Shown one piece after another: positions 36,219 to 44,052 of a stretch of DNA of 64,000 nt. Source of the DNA: Acetobacter oryzifermentans (GTDB lineage: Bacteria; Pseudomonadota; Alphaproteobacteria; Acetobacterales; Acetobacteraceae); contig NZ_CP011120.1 of NCBI RefSeq assembly GCF_001628715.1, positions 930,001 to 994,000 of the forward strand, written 5' to 3'. The notes beneath the pieces were generated by a model. The model made no database searches. It was not told the DNA's origin and worked only from the letters and a program-made list of their open reading frames with translations. A program made the position numbers and the translations under genes. How positions within the stretch are numbered: the stretch's first letter is position 1; each line of letters starts with the position of its first letter.

Positions 36219-37214
36219 TCAGTTCACGTATTTGATGACTTCAAGCGTGGGAGCAACGATCATCTCCCCAGAAGCTGCTGTGTATTTGATGGGGTCAACA
36301 CCTATCACGATTGCGATCTTACCATACTGAATGTGACCGTTTGGATCCTGCACGATCGTTTCATAAGCCTCTGAGCTTGATGGCAGGCTATCAATAATCA
36401 GAACGGTGTTCTCATCAATCCACTGACGTCGACCAAAGCGGGACGCAATCAGGACCTCGTAGCATTTTCCCTTAGCGGCGTAAGGATCGTTAAAACCTAT
36501 AATTAAGTTCATAGGCTGCGGTTGTCCGTGACAAATACCTGATATTGGATCGGCTGGAGCCGATGCTACAGGCTGCTGTGGCGGGGCATAATTTACCGGA
36601 GGCGCAGAAGATATCTGCGCTTGTTGTGGTGCATTGGCTCCTGACAATACAACTGCGTCAGCATCAGAAATAAACCCATCATCAGAAGGCCGGTGAGATA
36701 CTCGCTGCCATGTGGAGATAGCCTCTCTCGTGCCTTCTCCGTACACACCGTCAGCAATGCTGCCAGCGGGAAGATATCCAAGATCAATAAATTTTTGCTG
36801 CAATGCTATATGCTGGTCTATCGGGCGATTGGCCTCTTCTAAGGCGCTTCCGGACAAGCGAGCTTTATACTTCTGCGTTATCTCGTCCATCTTCGAGATG
36901 TAACACTGTGGATCGGCCTTTGGTAAAGTTCCGTCCATTGCATCAGGCGCAACGCACGCCTTCAGTGCGTCATCATCAGCAATCGCCTCTTGCCTAAGCG
37001 CTTTCCAGCCAGCTTTCCCGACGATCTGCCTCAGCGCGTAATACGTCTGGTCAAAAACCAGCTCATGCTTGGCAGCTTCGCTGTTCTGGCAAAGCATCGT
37101 GGCAATGCTGTCTTTGGAATGGTCTGCTGAACAGTTGAAATCAGGCTTATATTCCTGAGCCCATGCCACGCTTGGCGCTGCGATTACAGCCGCCAATAAT
37201 AGAATCTGTTTCAA
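36219..37214 (-). CDS. Exported protein with LprI-like and peptidoglycan-binding domains
   Basis: A 331-residue protein starting at TTG (37214) behind GGAGACGG. It has a signal peptide (cleavage after VAWA, residue 19), an N-terminal region with paired cysteines like LprI/DUF1311 domains (FNCSADHSKDSIATMLCQNS and later CVAPDAM, CYISKMDE), then a PG_binding_1 domain (LQQKFIDLGYLPAGSIADGV and EGTREAISTWQR, about 138-180), a Pro/Gln linker and an unassigned C-terminal domain. It should reside in the periplasm at the wall; it might modulate lysozyme or lysis. Confidence 0.65.
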   Translation of the reverse strand: MKQILLLAAVIAAPSVAWAQEYKPDFNCSADHSKDSIATMLCQNSEAAKHELVFDQTYYALRQIVGKAGWKALRQEAIADDDALKACVAPDAMDGTLPKADPQCYISKMDEITQKYKARLSGSALEEANRPIDQHIALQQKFIDLGYLPAGSIADGVYGEGTREAISTWQRVSHRPSDDGFISDADAVVLSGANAPQQAQISSAPPVNYAPPQQPVASAPADPISGICHGQPQPMNLIIGFNDPYAAKGKCYEVLIASRFGRRQWIDENTVLIIDSLPSSSEAYETIVQDPNGHIQYGKIAIVIGVDPIKYTAASGEMIVAPTLEVIKYVN

Positions 37215-37303
37215 ATCCGTCTCCAGTCAAATCTCTTGGCAGGATAGCGGTACCGGGCGGCGGGGGAAACTTCTTCTTGTACCTCATGGTCTCCAGTACT
37301 AAG

Positions 37304-37320
37304 CTGTCCAAATTGGACAG
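37304..37320. promoter_or_regulatory. Perfect 17-bp palindrome CTGTCCAAATTGGACAG, site 3
   Basis: A perfect palindrome between divergent genes (start codons at 37214 minus and 37358 plus). The core is the same as at 33440 and 33488, 3.8 kb away, so one regulator probably controls both divergent pairs. Confidence 0.65.
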
Positions 37321-37357
37321 GGGTCCTTCAACTGGCTGAAGTGAGGGTAAAAATTTA

Positions 37358-37684
37358 ATGCGCAAATGCGAAAGCGTCTCAGTGTATCAGGCTTCTGACA
37401 GTCATACTGAGCAGTGGAATGTTGAGGCTTTAAATACCGACGGAGCGGGTGGAGTAGACCATGCCATATTCTCTGGCCCGGACGCAAAACAACGAGCCAG
37501 AGAATATGCGTCATCCACTTATCGAAATGGCACGACGCGGATGCAACAATTTCTCGCTGGCCTAACAGACCTTTGTAACCAACATGGTGTCGGGCTAACT
37601 GGCGACACAGACTTGTTTCTGATGGAGCGAGAAGATTATGACACAGTCTATAAAATGACGAAGGAGGGAAAGATTACAACTTAA
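37358..37684 (+). CDS. Hypothetical prophage protein
   Basis: A 108-residue soluble protein with no recognised family. ATG follows GTGAGGG at a loose spacing. It is downstream of the site 3 palindrome and its last 11 bases overlap the end of the minus-strand gene. Composition is normal for a coding gene (balanced, no low complexity). Confidence 0.5.
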   Translation: MRKCESVSVYQASDSHTEQWNVEALNTDGAGGVDHAIFSGPDAKQRAREYASSTYRNGTTRMQQFLAGLTDLCNQHGVGLTGDTDLFLMEREDYDTVYKMTKEGKITT

Positions 37685-38189
37685 CGCTTAACCCAGAGTT
37701 GGGTCCGTTTGGTAACCCTAGAGCTGTGTCCACGCCGGGGTTTTCCCGCAGGTCTTTAAGCAATTCTTCAGGATCATACTTAAGGCCGATCTTTGCTTCG
37801 GAGCTACGTCTCGGATTTGATGAAGTGCGTGCGCGATACACCGTTACATCATCTCCTCCATTACTAATGGCATGAAGGCACACGCCGCGCGCATAATAGC
37901 GATTGAACTCACCTTCAGACAGCGTATCTGCGGCGTTGACCGGAACTGATACCGTCTTTCCTGCGCGCAGCGCATGAGTTTTAAGTAAATTTTCATCGCG
38001 CAGTTTTGCAGCAAGGGAAGCATCATCGCCTTTTTCTGCGGCCTCTAAAAGTAAAGATGGCCACAAAATACGGCCCTCTTCGTTTAAATAAGAACCCAAG
38101 TAAATTGTGCCGTTTTCGGTATCTTTTTCGACCTCCTCCTGCATAAATTTGCGGGTTGTTTCGTCTAGACTTTCGTAATTTAAGGGCAT
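37674..38189 (-). CDS. Conserved mobile-element protein of unknown function
   Basis: A 171-residue protein. Features: MPLNYESLDETTRKFMQEEV start, EFNRYYARGVCLHAI in the middle, VYRARTSSNPRRSS, and a conserved-looking end DTALGLPNGPNSGLSVKL. I have the impression of having seen this pattern in proteobacterial mobile elements, but no function is known to me. It is the last gene of a minus-strand set (39875 to 37674), separated by 208 bases from the one before. Confidence 0.6.
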   Translation of the reverse strand: MPLNYESLDETTRKFMQEEVEKDTENGTIYLGSYLNEEGRILWPSLLLEAAEKGDDASLAAKLRDENLLKTHALRAGKTVSVPVNAADTLSEGEFNRYYARGVCLHAISNGGDDVTVYRARTSSNPRRSSEAKIGLKYDPEELLKDLRENPGVDTALGLPNGPNSGLSVKL

Positions 38190-38397
38190 TTCTGTCTTCC
38201 TTTAAAATAAAAAGACTGCCCGTACCCCTCAGAGTCTCGTAAGATGAACAAACCATGAATCAGCACTCATGTACGCATGGCGGGGGGAGGAGAAAGGAAA
38301 TGCGGACCTAACCCCCGTCTTTCATTTAATTTCCTGCTTCTCTCTTGCTTGGCGTTCTTTCTCCCGCTCCATGATAAATGCCTGCTTTTTTTCGGGC

Positions 38398-38889
38398 CTA
38401 TGGTGCTTTCGCTTTTGGCCAAGACGCCCACTCACCCACACTCTGTCCTCCTTGGTATGTGCCCGGCTCCCCGCCAGGAAGACCGCTATCTCTTCGGTGA
38501 TCCCAATATTTCCACGAGAACTGACACTCCTCAATTGATACGAATGCTACGTCTCCATCCAAGGGGAAGGTGTTTTCAAACGCCTTAATACGATCGGGGC
38601 GGACAACACCAAGAAAGCGCATTCCCCAGTCAGAAGTAACAATGCTCTTTTCAAGCATAAAGGCTGCCAAAGGTTTGAACCAACGCGTATTCCTATTGCG
38701 AATGCGCTCACAAAGAGGCCGCGTATTCCAAGCTTCTGTTTCTTCAATCACGATGACATGACGACGCCTAAAATCAAGCGCAACATAGTCTGGGCACGCG
38801 CCGCCATGTTCGCCATCAAATGCTATTTTCACTTGAGGCGCGATATAAGTTTGCCCGTCCATTGTCAGATAAGTGATCAGATCACCCAA
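38398..38889 (-). CDS. Unknown protein, possibly nuclease-like
   Basis: A 163-residue protein. The stretch GGACPDYVALDFRRRHVIVIEETEAW (about 30-55) has an aspartate, a beta hairpin and an E-x-E-like end, which is weakly like a PD-(D/E)XK core (PD...then E-x-K), but the lysine is not present. It lies 33 bases after the preceding minus-strand gene. Function unknown. Confidence 0.5.
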   Translation of the reverse strand: MGDLITYLTMDGQTYIAPQVKIAFDGEHGGACPDYVALDFRRRHVIVIEETEAWNTRPLCERIRNRNTRWFKPLAAFMLEKSIVTSDWGMRFLGVVRPDRIKAFENTFPLDGDVAFVSIEECQFSWKYWDHRRDSGLPGGEPGTYQGGQSVGEWASWPKAKAP

Positions 38890-38922
38890 GTCAGCATCCT
38901 CTACTCAATTTATCCCACAGCC

Positions 38923-39360
38923 TTATGTGGTGATGACACCGTCGAGCGCATCCCATCGCGCGCGGAACTGCTGATCAATATACCGAGGGGGATCTACCCA
39001 ATAAAGCGGTCCATTAGGGTCTTGCTTCATGCGCTCAATCACGTCCTGCCGGTTCAGCAAAAAACATGTTGGCGTCTCTGAGCGCACATTGATGGTAATC
39101 GCCATCCAATCGAACGGGAGACTGTCTGCCCCAGTGATATCCGTGCCAAGACTGACTGCGGCTTGGCTGCTAAATGCACGAGATTGGATCAGAAAAGGGG
39201 AACTGATTCCTTCTTTCGTAACCTTAAGCAAAGTAGATCGTTTTTGAGTTTCTGATGCAGGTAAGACCTCCCAATCCCGACGGGCCAACTGCCATGTCAC
39301 ATACGCCAGCCCTGCTTTAGCTGTGTGTTGCTTATCTTGGGAAAATATTGAAGCTGCCAT
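38923..39360 (-). CDS. PD-(D/E)XK-like protein with degenerate active site
   Basis: A 145-residue protein. The N-terminal half follows the nuclease plan of a helix (TAKAGLAYVTWQLARRDWEV), a strand with variable residues (ETQKRSTLLKV), a turn, and a strand FLIQSRAF where active enzymes have IQVK. The usual aspartate and lysine are therefore missing, so it may bind DNA or a nuclease without cutting. ATG at 39360 lies just after the preceding stop; TTG at 39372 would overlap it. Confidence 0.5.
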   Translation of the reverse strand: MAASIFSQDKQHTAKAGLAYVTWQLARRDWEVLPASETQKRSTLLKVTKEGISSPFLIQSRAFSSQAAVSLGTDITGADSLPFDWMAITINVRSETPTCFLLNRQDVIERMKQDPNGPLYWVDPPRYIDQQFRARWDALDGVITT

Positions 39361-39364
39361 AATA

Positions 39365-39631
39365 CTATTCAATCGAAGAAGGTGAAATCAGGTTAACCTG
39401 CCCTGTAAGCTCGCCCTTCATCCGCAAATGAAAGCCCAATTCGACCAACCTCTCTGCTGTAATGCGGTCAAGCGTATAAACAGCATGCTTTCGATGGTGC
39501 TTCATTTTGCCATGCGTAGGATCGCCCAGAACATAGAAACCCTCTTCGTTAGGTTCAGGGCGGTAAATTTCCGTCTTACCTTTATGCTCGCCTTCCTTAT
39601 GCACACGATAACGGATCAATTTTCGAGGCAT
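39365..39631 (-). CDS. Small hypothetical protein in XRE operon
   Basis: An 88-residue protein rich in His and Lys in the middle (GKMKHHRKHAVYTLDRITAE) with no recognised family. Its ATG is one base after the stop of the XRE regulator, so translation is coupled. Confidence 0.55.
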   Translation of the reverse strand: MPRKLIRYRVHKEGEHKGKTEIYRPEPNEEGFYVLGDPTHGKMKHHRKHAVYTLDRITAERLVELGFHLRMKGELTGQVNLISPSSIE

Positions 39632-39632
39632 T

Positions 39633-39875
39633 CTAACTATTCCCTTTTTTCAACCTGACCCCGGCACCACCACCGTTCTCAGCAATGAACTCAACGCCCG
39701 CCGCCTCCAAGGCTGTGCGGAGGACTGTAAGTGTGGAGTGACGGGGGGTCGTGGCCTCTGTTTCCACGCGCACTAATGTGCTCTTAGGAACCCCGCTGGC
39801 CGCGACTAACTGATCACGTGTCCAATTGAGGAGGCCGCGAGCTGCTCTTATCTGTGATGATTTTATGGTATCCAC
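39633..39875 (-). CDS. XRE-family regulator
   Basis: An 80-residue helix-turn-helix protein: SQIRAARGLLNWTRDQLVAA then SGVPKSTLVRVETE is the DNA-binding part; the end ALEAAGVEFIAENGGGAG resembles the antitoxin/phage regulator tail common in rhizobial and acetic-acid-bacterial elements. It heads the minus-strand operon 39875-38398 and probably represses it. A fragment of a close paralogue lies at 27492-27638. Confidence 0.8.
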   Translation of the reverse strand: MDTIKSSQIRAARGLLNWTRDQLVAASGVPKSTLVRVETEATTPRHSTLTVLRTALEAAGVEFIAENGGGAGVRLKKGNS

Positions 39876-40011
39876 AGTATCATTTCCGCTTGCAATTCAA
39901 AAATCATAATGACATTGTAAATACCACTTCGCAATAGCGAAGCGGTCGAACGAAAGGGGTAGGAGCCTTTCCGTCCGACCTAACCAAAACCGCTCGTAGG
40001 AGGAGCAGGCC

Positions 40012-40185
40012 ATGGCTAACCGTGCCTATAGCACGCCCATACACACATGGGCATTCCGTATCTTCTGTACAAGCCTTCCCGCATTGGTGGCGCCAGCTCT
40101 TATTGCTCTGGCGCTGTTGGGAATGGGGGCTTCTGATCCTGTCGTAACTGGCCACGCAGCCCAGAAGCTGGAGGCTGTACGATGA
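40012..40185 (+). CDS. 57-residue membrane protein, first gene of the small-gene operon
   Basis: ATG at 40012 follows a very strong AGGAGGAGC ribosome site. The 57-residue product has one hydrophobic helix (about residues 22-42, LPALVAPALIALALLGMG). Its stop overlaps the next start (CGATGA), which supports a real gene. Function unknown. Confidence 0.65.
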   Translation: MANRAYSTPIHTWAFRIFCTSLPALVAPALIALALLGMGASDPVVTGHAAQKLEAVR

Positions 40186-40430
40186 GTAAGATGCCAGCAG
40201 ATATTGTTCTCATAGATCAAGCAGCCAGTCTGGGTGAAATCCAGAACGCCATGCTGATGATGATGCGTGAACTGTATGAGCGCATGGATGAGCAGAGCGA
40301 CCCAGCCCCCACACATGCAAATGCAGCGGCTTGGGGTGATGGTCTGTCTTGGCTGGCACGCTCCGTTGGAAATATTCGGGATAATTTGAAGCAGGCCGTG
40401 GCTTCTGAAGCGAAGGAAGCAGCGCGATGA
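40182..40430 (+). CDS. Hypothetical small protein
   Basis: An 82-residue, mostly helical acidic protein (IQNAMLMMMRELYERMDEQS). Overlaps both neighbours by four bases. No family recognised. Confidence 0.55.
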   Translation: MSKMPADIVLIDQAASLGEIQNAMLMMMRELYERMDEQSDPAPTHANAAAWGDGLSWLARSVGNIRDNLKQAVASEAKEAAR

Positions 40431-40669
40431 GCAACCCGACACCGGCCATGACAGAAGCCGAGCATGATCATCTTGCCAACTATAGAAACCCACGCCTGCT
40501 GCTCGATAAAGCCGAGAAAATCGCACAGGCGCTGCATGATTTAAGTCAGCCAGAGAATGAAGTGGTTTTTCCGGCTGCTCGTTATTGGTTGGCAGACCAA
40601 CTTTGCTTAACGCTGGAACGCCTCGGCAATGTGAGCGGCTACAGTGTGCGAGGAGGTGGCCATGAATAA
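40427..40669 (+). CDS. Hypothetical small protein
   Basis: An 80-residue helical protein (LLLDKAEKIAQALHDLSQPE, YWLADQLCLTLERLG). It resembles the next gene product in plan (a helix, an ARYWLADQL or LHWLSHRL motif), so the two may be ancient duplicates. Overlapping ATGA start. Confidence 0.55.
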   Translation: MSNPTPAMTEAEHDHLANYRNPRLLLDKAEKIAQALHDLSQPENEVVFPAARYWLADQLCLTLERLGNVSGYSVRGGGHE

Positions 40670-40928
40670 CCAGATGCCTCTCACAGGTTTCGAACAGGAA
40701 ACTGTCAAGAACATGCGGAGTCAGGAGGCTGTCCTGAAAGACGCACGGATGATGGCTGCCCTTATAGTGGAAGTGACAGCCGGATGGAGCTGTGATGAAT
40801 GCGACATCACCGATCCCGAAGCTCTCCATTGGCTGAGCCATCGGTTGCGGGATCATCTGGATCTGCTGGCAGCACATACAGGCGCGAAAGACGTGCCCGG
40901 CTGGATGCTGCCGGAGGAAGCGGCATGA
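40662..40928 (+). CDS. Hypothetical small protein
   Basis: An 88-residue protein started at ATG 40662 after GAGGAGGTGG; the frame is open to 40644. It has a CDECDITDPEALHWLSHRLR segment similar in plan to the previous gene. No family recognised. Confidence 0.55.
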   Translation: MNNQMPLTGFEQETVKNMRSQEAVLKDARMMAALIVEVTAGWSCDECDITDPEALHWLSHRLRDHLDLLAAHTGAKDVPGWMLPEEAA

Positions 40929-41203
40929 GTAAGACAACCATACTCTTGAATATCAATTTGCAATTCATCGGGCAGCAAATAGCCGAACAGACCTTTCATG
41001 ATGGAGAAGGTGCCGCAAAGTTGGCTGACTATCTGACAGGTGCCGCTTACGCCATTGGGTTTTCTGCTTACCAGAATGGCAGAGTTCAAACACAGCAAAC
41101 TGCTGCTTTGGCACAGACAATTTCAGAGGCCGGTATTAAGCGCTGGAAGGAACTTACTCTGGGTCAAATCCTGATGGAAACAGAAGCCGGAGGGCATGCG
41201 TGA
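40925..41203 (+). CDS. Hypothetical small protein
   Basis: A 92-residue protein (MSKTTILLNINLQFIGQQIA start). ATG at 40925 overlaps the previous stop; the longer frame from 40799 is in the shadow of the preceding gene and is not used. Function unknown. Confidence 0.55.
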   Translation: MSKTTILLNINLQFIGQQIAEQTFHDGEGAAKLADYLTGAAYAIGFSAYQNGRVQTQQTAALAQTISEAGIKRWKELTLGQILMETEAGGHA

Positions 41204-41790
41204 TGCCAAAGTATAGCAGCGCCAAGGATATGCCGGACAATCTCAAGAACCCGACTGCTTTCATCGCATGGGAGCATGTGCGCGGGGTTTTTGTTCAGGA
41301 ATTGGGAGATGACAAGGAAGGCTGGGTGTTCTGGCCCTGCATCCATTTCCAAGATGATACATGGCACCCATTGGCCAAGGATGGTGACATAACCAAAGCC
41401 CGCCAGATATGTGCCAGCCTTTCTGCAATCCATGACAAGCCAATACAGGATTGGACGCGCCCAGCCCCACCTGGACTAACCCTTGCATCAACACGAGAAC
41501 AGATTTCCAATTATCTCAAAGGCACAAAGGAATGGCTGGAAACCACACATCCAGAACCTTCGCCGCTCTGGGGTGCAGGCTGGGAATATACAGATCACCT
41601 GTTCCTTGATGGGTTCACCCACTTCGAGTTTGAAGAAGAAATGCGGGCTATGCACAAGGCTGCCTTGGAAGTCTTTGGCGGCATGGAGCCCAGTAAGCTC
41701 AAGGCTGGTCTTGCCATAGTCAAAGAACAGGCAACCCGGAGGTGGAGCCTGTTGCATGCAGCCAACATCAAGCCGGAGGAAGTGGCATGA
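41203..41790 (+). CDS. Hypothetical prophage protein
   Basis: A 195-residue soluble protein, the largest of this operon. Aromatic-rich (EGWVFWPCIHFQDDTWHPLA and SPLWGAGWEYTDHLFLDGF). ATG at 41203 shares its A with the previous TGA; a GTG three bases earlier is an alternative. No family recognised. Confidence 0.6.
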   Translation: MPKYSSAKDMPDNLKNPTAFIAWEHVRGVFVQELGDDKEGWVFWPCIHFQDDTWHPLAKDGDITKARQICASLSAIHDKPIQDWTRPAPPGLTLASTREQISNYLKGTKEWLETTHPEPSPLWGAGWEYTDHLFLDGFTHFEFEEEMRAMHKAALEVFGGMEPSKLKAGLAIVKEQATRRWSLLHAANIKPEEVA

Positions 41791-42047
41791 CCACTCCAAT
41801 ACAGGCCGCCACGGTCGCTGCCATCAATTCTGATCGCCGTAGCTGGAAAGCTCATAATTTCATGGAAGGAGAAACGGAAAGCCGTCGCTTCACGCAGGCC
41901 TGTCGCGCTGTTGCGAACACCAAAGCCCGGAACATCAAGGATTTGCAATGTAAGGCCCGTCTGGTTCTTCTTGTGTCCGAAGATGACAGAAGTATGGAAG
42001 CCAGTCTGGCGCGGGATGTGCTGGCACTTACGGGGGTGAGAGCATGA
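41787..42047 (+). CDS. Hypothetical small protein
   Basis: An 86-residue basic, helical protein (NTKARNIKDLQCKARLVLLV). Four-base overlaps on both sides. No family recognised. Confidence 0.55.
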   Translation: MTTPIQAATVAAINSDRRSWKAHNFMEGETESRRFTQACRAVANTKARNIKDLQCKARLVLLVSEDDRSMEASLARDVLALTGVRA

Positions 42048-42295
42048 GCCAGAAACAAACTTCTGCATCACAACGGTGCAAAACCCCTGTGGTCACACCT
42101 GATCGGCTGAGCGTCATTCAGGACGCAACCAGCGAATTGTCCTGCATCGGGATATGCCTTCAGGCCATGAGCAACGGCATGCTTACGGGATCGGAAGAAA
42201 GCGGCCCCGGCATGTGTGCTGTGGGCATGGCTCTGGAATGGCTATCCGGTGAAATGGAACGCCGATGCGCAGCCATTGCGGAGGCAGCATCGTGA
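42044..42295 (+). CDS. Hypothetical small protein
   Basis: An 83-residue protein with a helical CIGICLQAMSNGMLTGSEES core and MALEWLSGEMERR. Four-base overlaps on both sides. No family recognised. Confidence 0.55.
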   Translation: MSQKQTSASQRCKTPVVTPDRLSVIQDATSELSCIGICLQAMSNGMLTGSEESGPGMCAVGMALEWLSGEMERRCAAIAEAAS

Positions 42296-42630
42296 CGGAT
42301 GGGCGTTCAAATTGGACAAAGGAGGAAATTGACCTTGTGGTGAGCCTGCGCACTCAAGGTCATGCATGGCGGGCAATCGCGCGTAAACTTGGCCGGTCTG
42401 ATACAATGTGTCGGTTTCAGTATGAGCGCTACACTGGCGAAAAGGTAAGCGGGGATTCCTGCTTGCCCCATAAGAGTGCAGCAGAAACGTCTCCTCAATT
42501 GAAGGTAAGCGATATCAGGGCCGAGCGGGCACCTAATAGTGAGCCGCTTCCTATTGGGCATCCCGTCATCATGAAAGGCTTATGGAACGGTTTGGAGCGG
42601 TGGCGAGATAGCACTGACATCGATCAATAA
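42292..42630 (+). CDS. SANT/Myb-like HTH protein
   Basis: A 112-residue protein starting at GTG that overlaps the previous TGA. Its first 50 residues (NWTKEEIDLVVSLRTQGHAW, RAIARKLGRSDTMCRFQYER) are a SANT/Myb-type or GcrA-like helix-turn-helix; the rest is flexible. It is the last gene of the small-gene operon and may regulate it. A near-copy of the prophage palindrome (GTTCAAATTGGAC at 42305) lies inside its start. Confidence 0.65.
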   Translation: MTDGRSNWTKEEIDLVVSLRTQGHAWRAIARKLGRSDTMCRFQYERYTGEKVSGDSCLPHKSAAETSPQLKVSDIRAERAPNSEPLPIGHPVIMKGLWNGLERWRDSTDIDQ

Positions 42631-43446
42631 GCATGCGATTCGGAGAAGTATGGAAGCAAAATGCTCTGACTTCTCCGATATCTGCATCATGCTTGGTGAA
42701 AAAAAATGTGTGGGTTCGAAGGTGATTTTGGGCAGCCGATATCAGCAATTGGTTGGATGAGGATGATGTCTTTTGTGAGGAAAATTAGGGCTATGTTTCG
42801 GTCGAGTCTTTTCGTTCCTGTGAAGACTTTTTGAGAAAATGGAAAGCAAAGCTGGTTTTGCATAATGAGCATGGATAGGAGCACCAGAAAGGCCCTGTTT
42901 TTGGTCTTCTCAATCATGCCTTCAGCCCATTGATCATTATTTATGCCGTAAAAACCTCGTAAATCGTCACTGAGGGCTCTCTGTTTGGTCTGTGACCAAC
43001 AACAATGCGCGCAGAATGAAGCGCTTATATAGGGCGTATTTTAAGAGAAACGAAGCGTATGGCACTGGTAGCGCAGATTTTTATCAGATAGAACAAATGG
43101 AGAAGGCGTGATCAATGCCGAATGATCTTTTATTGAAGAATATTAGGTAGATGTGTTGGCTCCGATCGGGAGCCCCACATTCAAAAGAAAACCGCCCAAG
43201 GTGCGCCAACACCGAGAGCGGCTTTCCGATGATGAAACGCCTTTGTCGAACGAATAGATATGACTTCCTGGGTCAATCTATACGAACGAAGACGAACAAA
43301 AACCTTTGGTAACGGTTTTGTAGTCTTTGTATGCGTACTGACTTTGTTTTGGGAAGACAAAAACGATTAAAGACATCGTTTTTCATTCCTGATGACTGTC
43401 GTATTTTTCGTTCGACACCTTCTAAATTCGTTTTGACAGGTGTCAT
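42631..43446. other. 816-base non-coding control region
   Basis: No credible gene on either strand. It holds a short GGCTCC-GATC-GGGAGCC hairpin (43161-43177), clustered ACGAAC motifs at 43283-43298 and an inverted pair GTCGAACGAA (43245-43254) / TTCGTTCGAC (43407-43416) straddling the likely promoter of the AlpA-like genes. Position between the small-gene operon and the replication module suggests a regulatory switch region. Confidence 0.4.
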
Positions 43447-43695
43447 ATGACCGAAGAAAAACATGACTGGGTGCATCTGGCTGATGCACTTCTTGAATTG
43501 AATCAGGCTCGTTTGGAGAAGGACGCAACTGCGGCTTGTTATGCCCAGTCAACTGCTTATGGCTTTGCTGCGGCAGGCCGTATTCCGACTGAACGAAGAG
43601 GACGTGCTTATTTTGTACGTCGTTCTGATTTGCCGCTTATTGCGTCTCGTCTACCGCTTGGGCGCCGCCGCCGTGCCGCAGTTCCTGCCGTCTGA
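43447..43695 (+). CDS. Small AlpA-like DNA-binding protein
   Basis: An 82-residue basic protein. The stretch AQSTAYGFAAAGRIPTERRG, RAYFVRRSDLPLI has the winged-helix excisionase plan (a short helix-turn-helix then a hairpin and YFxxxDL). Directly followed by a second small HTH gene. It may act as excisionase or activator for the replication genes downstream, as AlpA does in prophage elements. Confidence 0.5.
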   Translation: MTEEKHDWVHLADALLELNQARLEKDATAACYAQSTAYGFAAAGRIPTERRGRAYFVRRSDLPLIASRLPLGRRRRAAVPAV

Positions 43696-43706
43696 TGGAG
43701 GCGGTC

Positions 43707-43916
43707 ATGGATCAAAAGGTTCCGCGTGCCGATATACGATATGTGTCGGTTAGTGATTGGATAACCCGTACAGGGATGTCCCGCACGGACACATATCGCA
43801 AGCTAGGCGATGGATCTTTGCATGGGAAAAAGATTGGACGCAAAACGGTTATAGATTTTCAGGCCGGGTTAACTTGGCTTGCGTCTTTGCCAGATGCTGA
43901 AATCATCACGAAATAA
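43707..43916 (+). CDS. AlpA/excisionase-like HTH protein
   Basis: A 69-residue protein with VSVSDWITRTGMSRTDTYRK, LGDGSLHGKKIGRKTVIDFQ, a clear MerR/AlpA-type winged helix. ATG at 43707 follows GGAGG by seven bases; a start at 43695 overlaps the previous stop. Upstream of the primase genes, from which it is separated by two strong hairpins. Confidence 0.65.
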   Translation: MDQKVPRADIRYVSVSDWITRTGMSRTDTYRKLGDGSLHGKKIGRKTVIDFQAGLTWLASLPDAEIITK

Positions 43917-43918
43917 AA

Positions 43919-43948
43919 CAGCCACCTGTCATTTCTGAGAGGTGGCTG
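43919..43948 (+). terminator. Hairpin after the AlpA-like gene
   Basis: CAGCCACCT (43919-43927) and AGGTGGCTG (43940-43948) form a perfect 9-bp stem with a 12-base loop right after the stop codon. No strong T-run follows, so it may attenuate rather than end transcription. Confidence 0.5.
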
Positions 43949-43955
43949 CTTATCA

Positions 43956-43994
43956 TTCTGTACAAGAAGAAAACCGCTCTCTTCTTGTACAGAA
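43956..43994. repeat. Perfect 15-bp inverted repeat before the primase genes
   Basis: TTCTGTACAAGAAGA at 43956-43970 pairs perfectly with TCTTCTTGTACAGAA at 43980-43994, with a nine-base loop. It could be a strong terminator-like hairpin or a protein-binding palindrome controlling the replication genes. Confidence 0.7.
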
Positions 43995-44052
43995 AAGATG
44001 AGTTTTCGTCCAATAAGAAATGACGTCTGGTGCTAGACTGGGACGTATAATT

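Noticed and set aside
42305..42317. Fourth copy of the prophage palindrome
   Set aside because: GTTCAAATTGGAC has a mismatch and lies in the coding start of the SANT-like gene, so it is not counted as an operator.
42687..42917. A 76-codon minus-strand frame in the prophage control region
   Set aside because: No ribosome site, no family and no coupling to neighbours.
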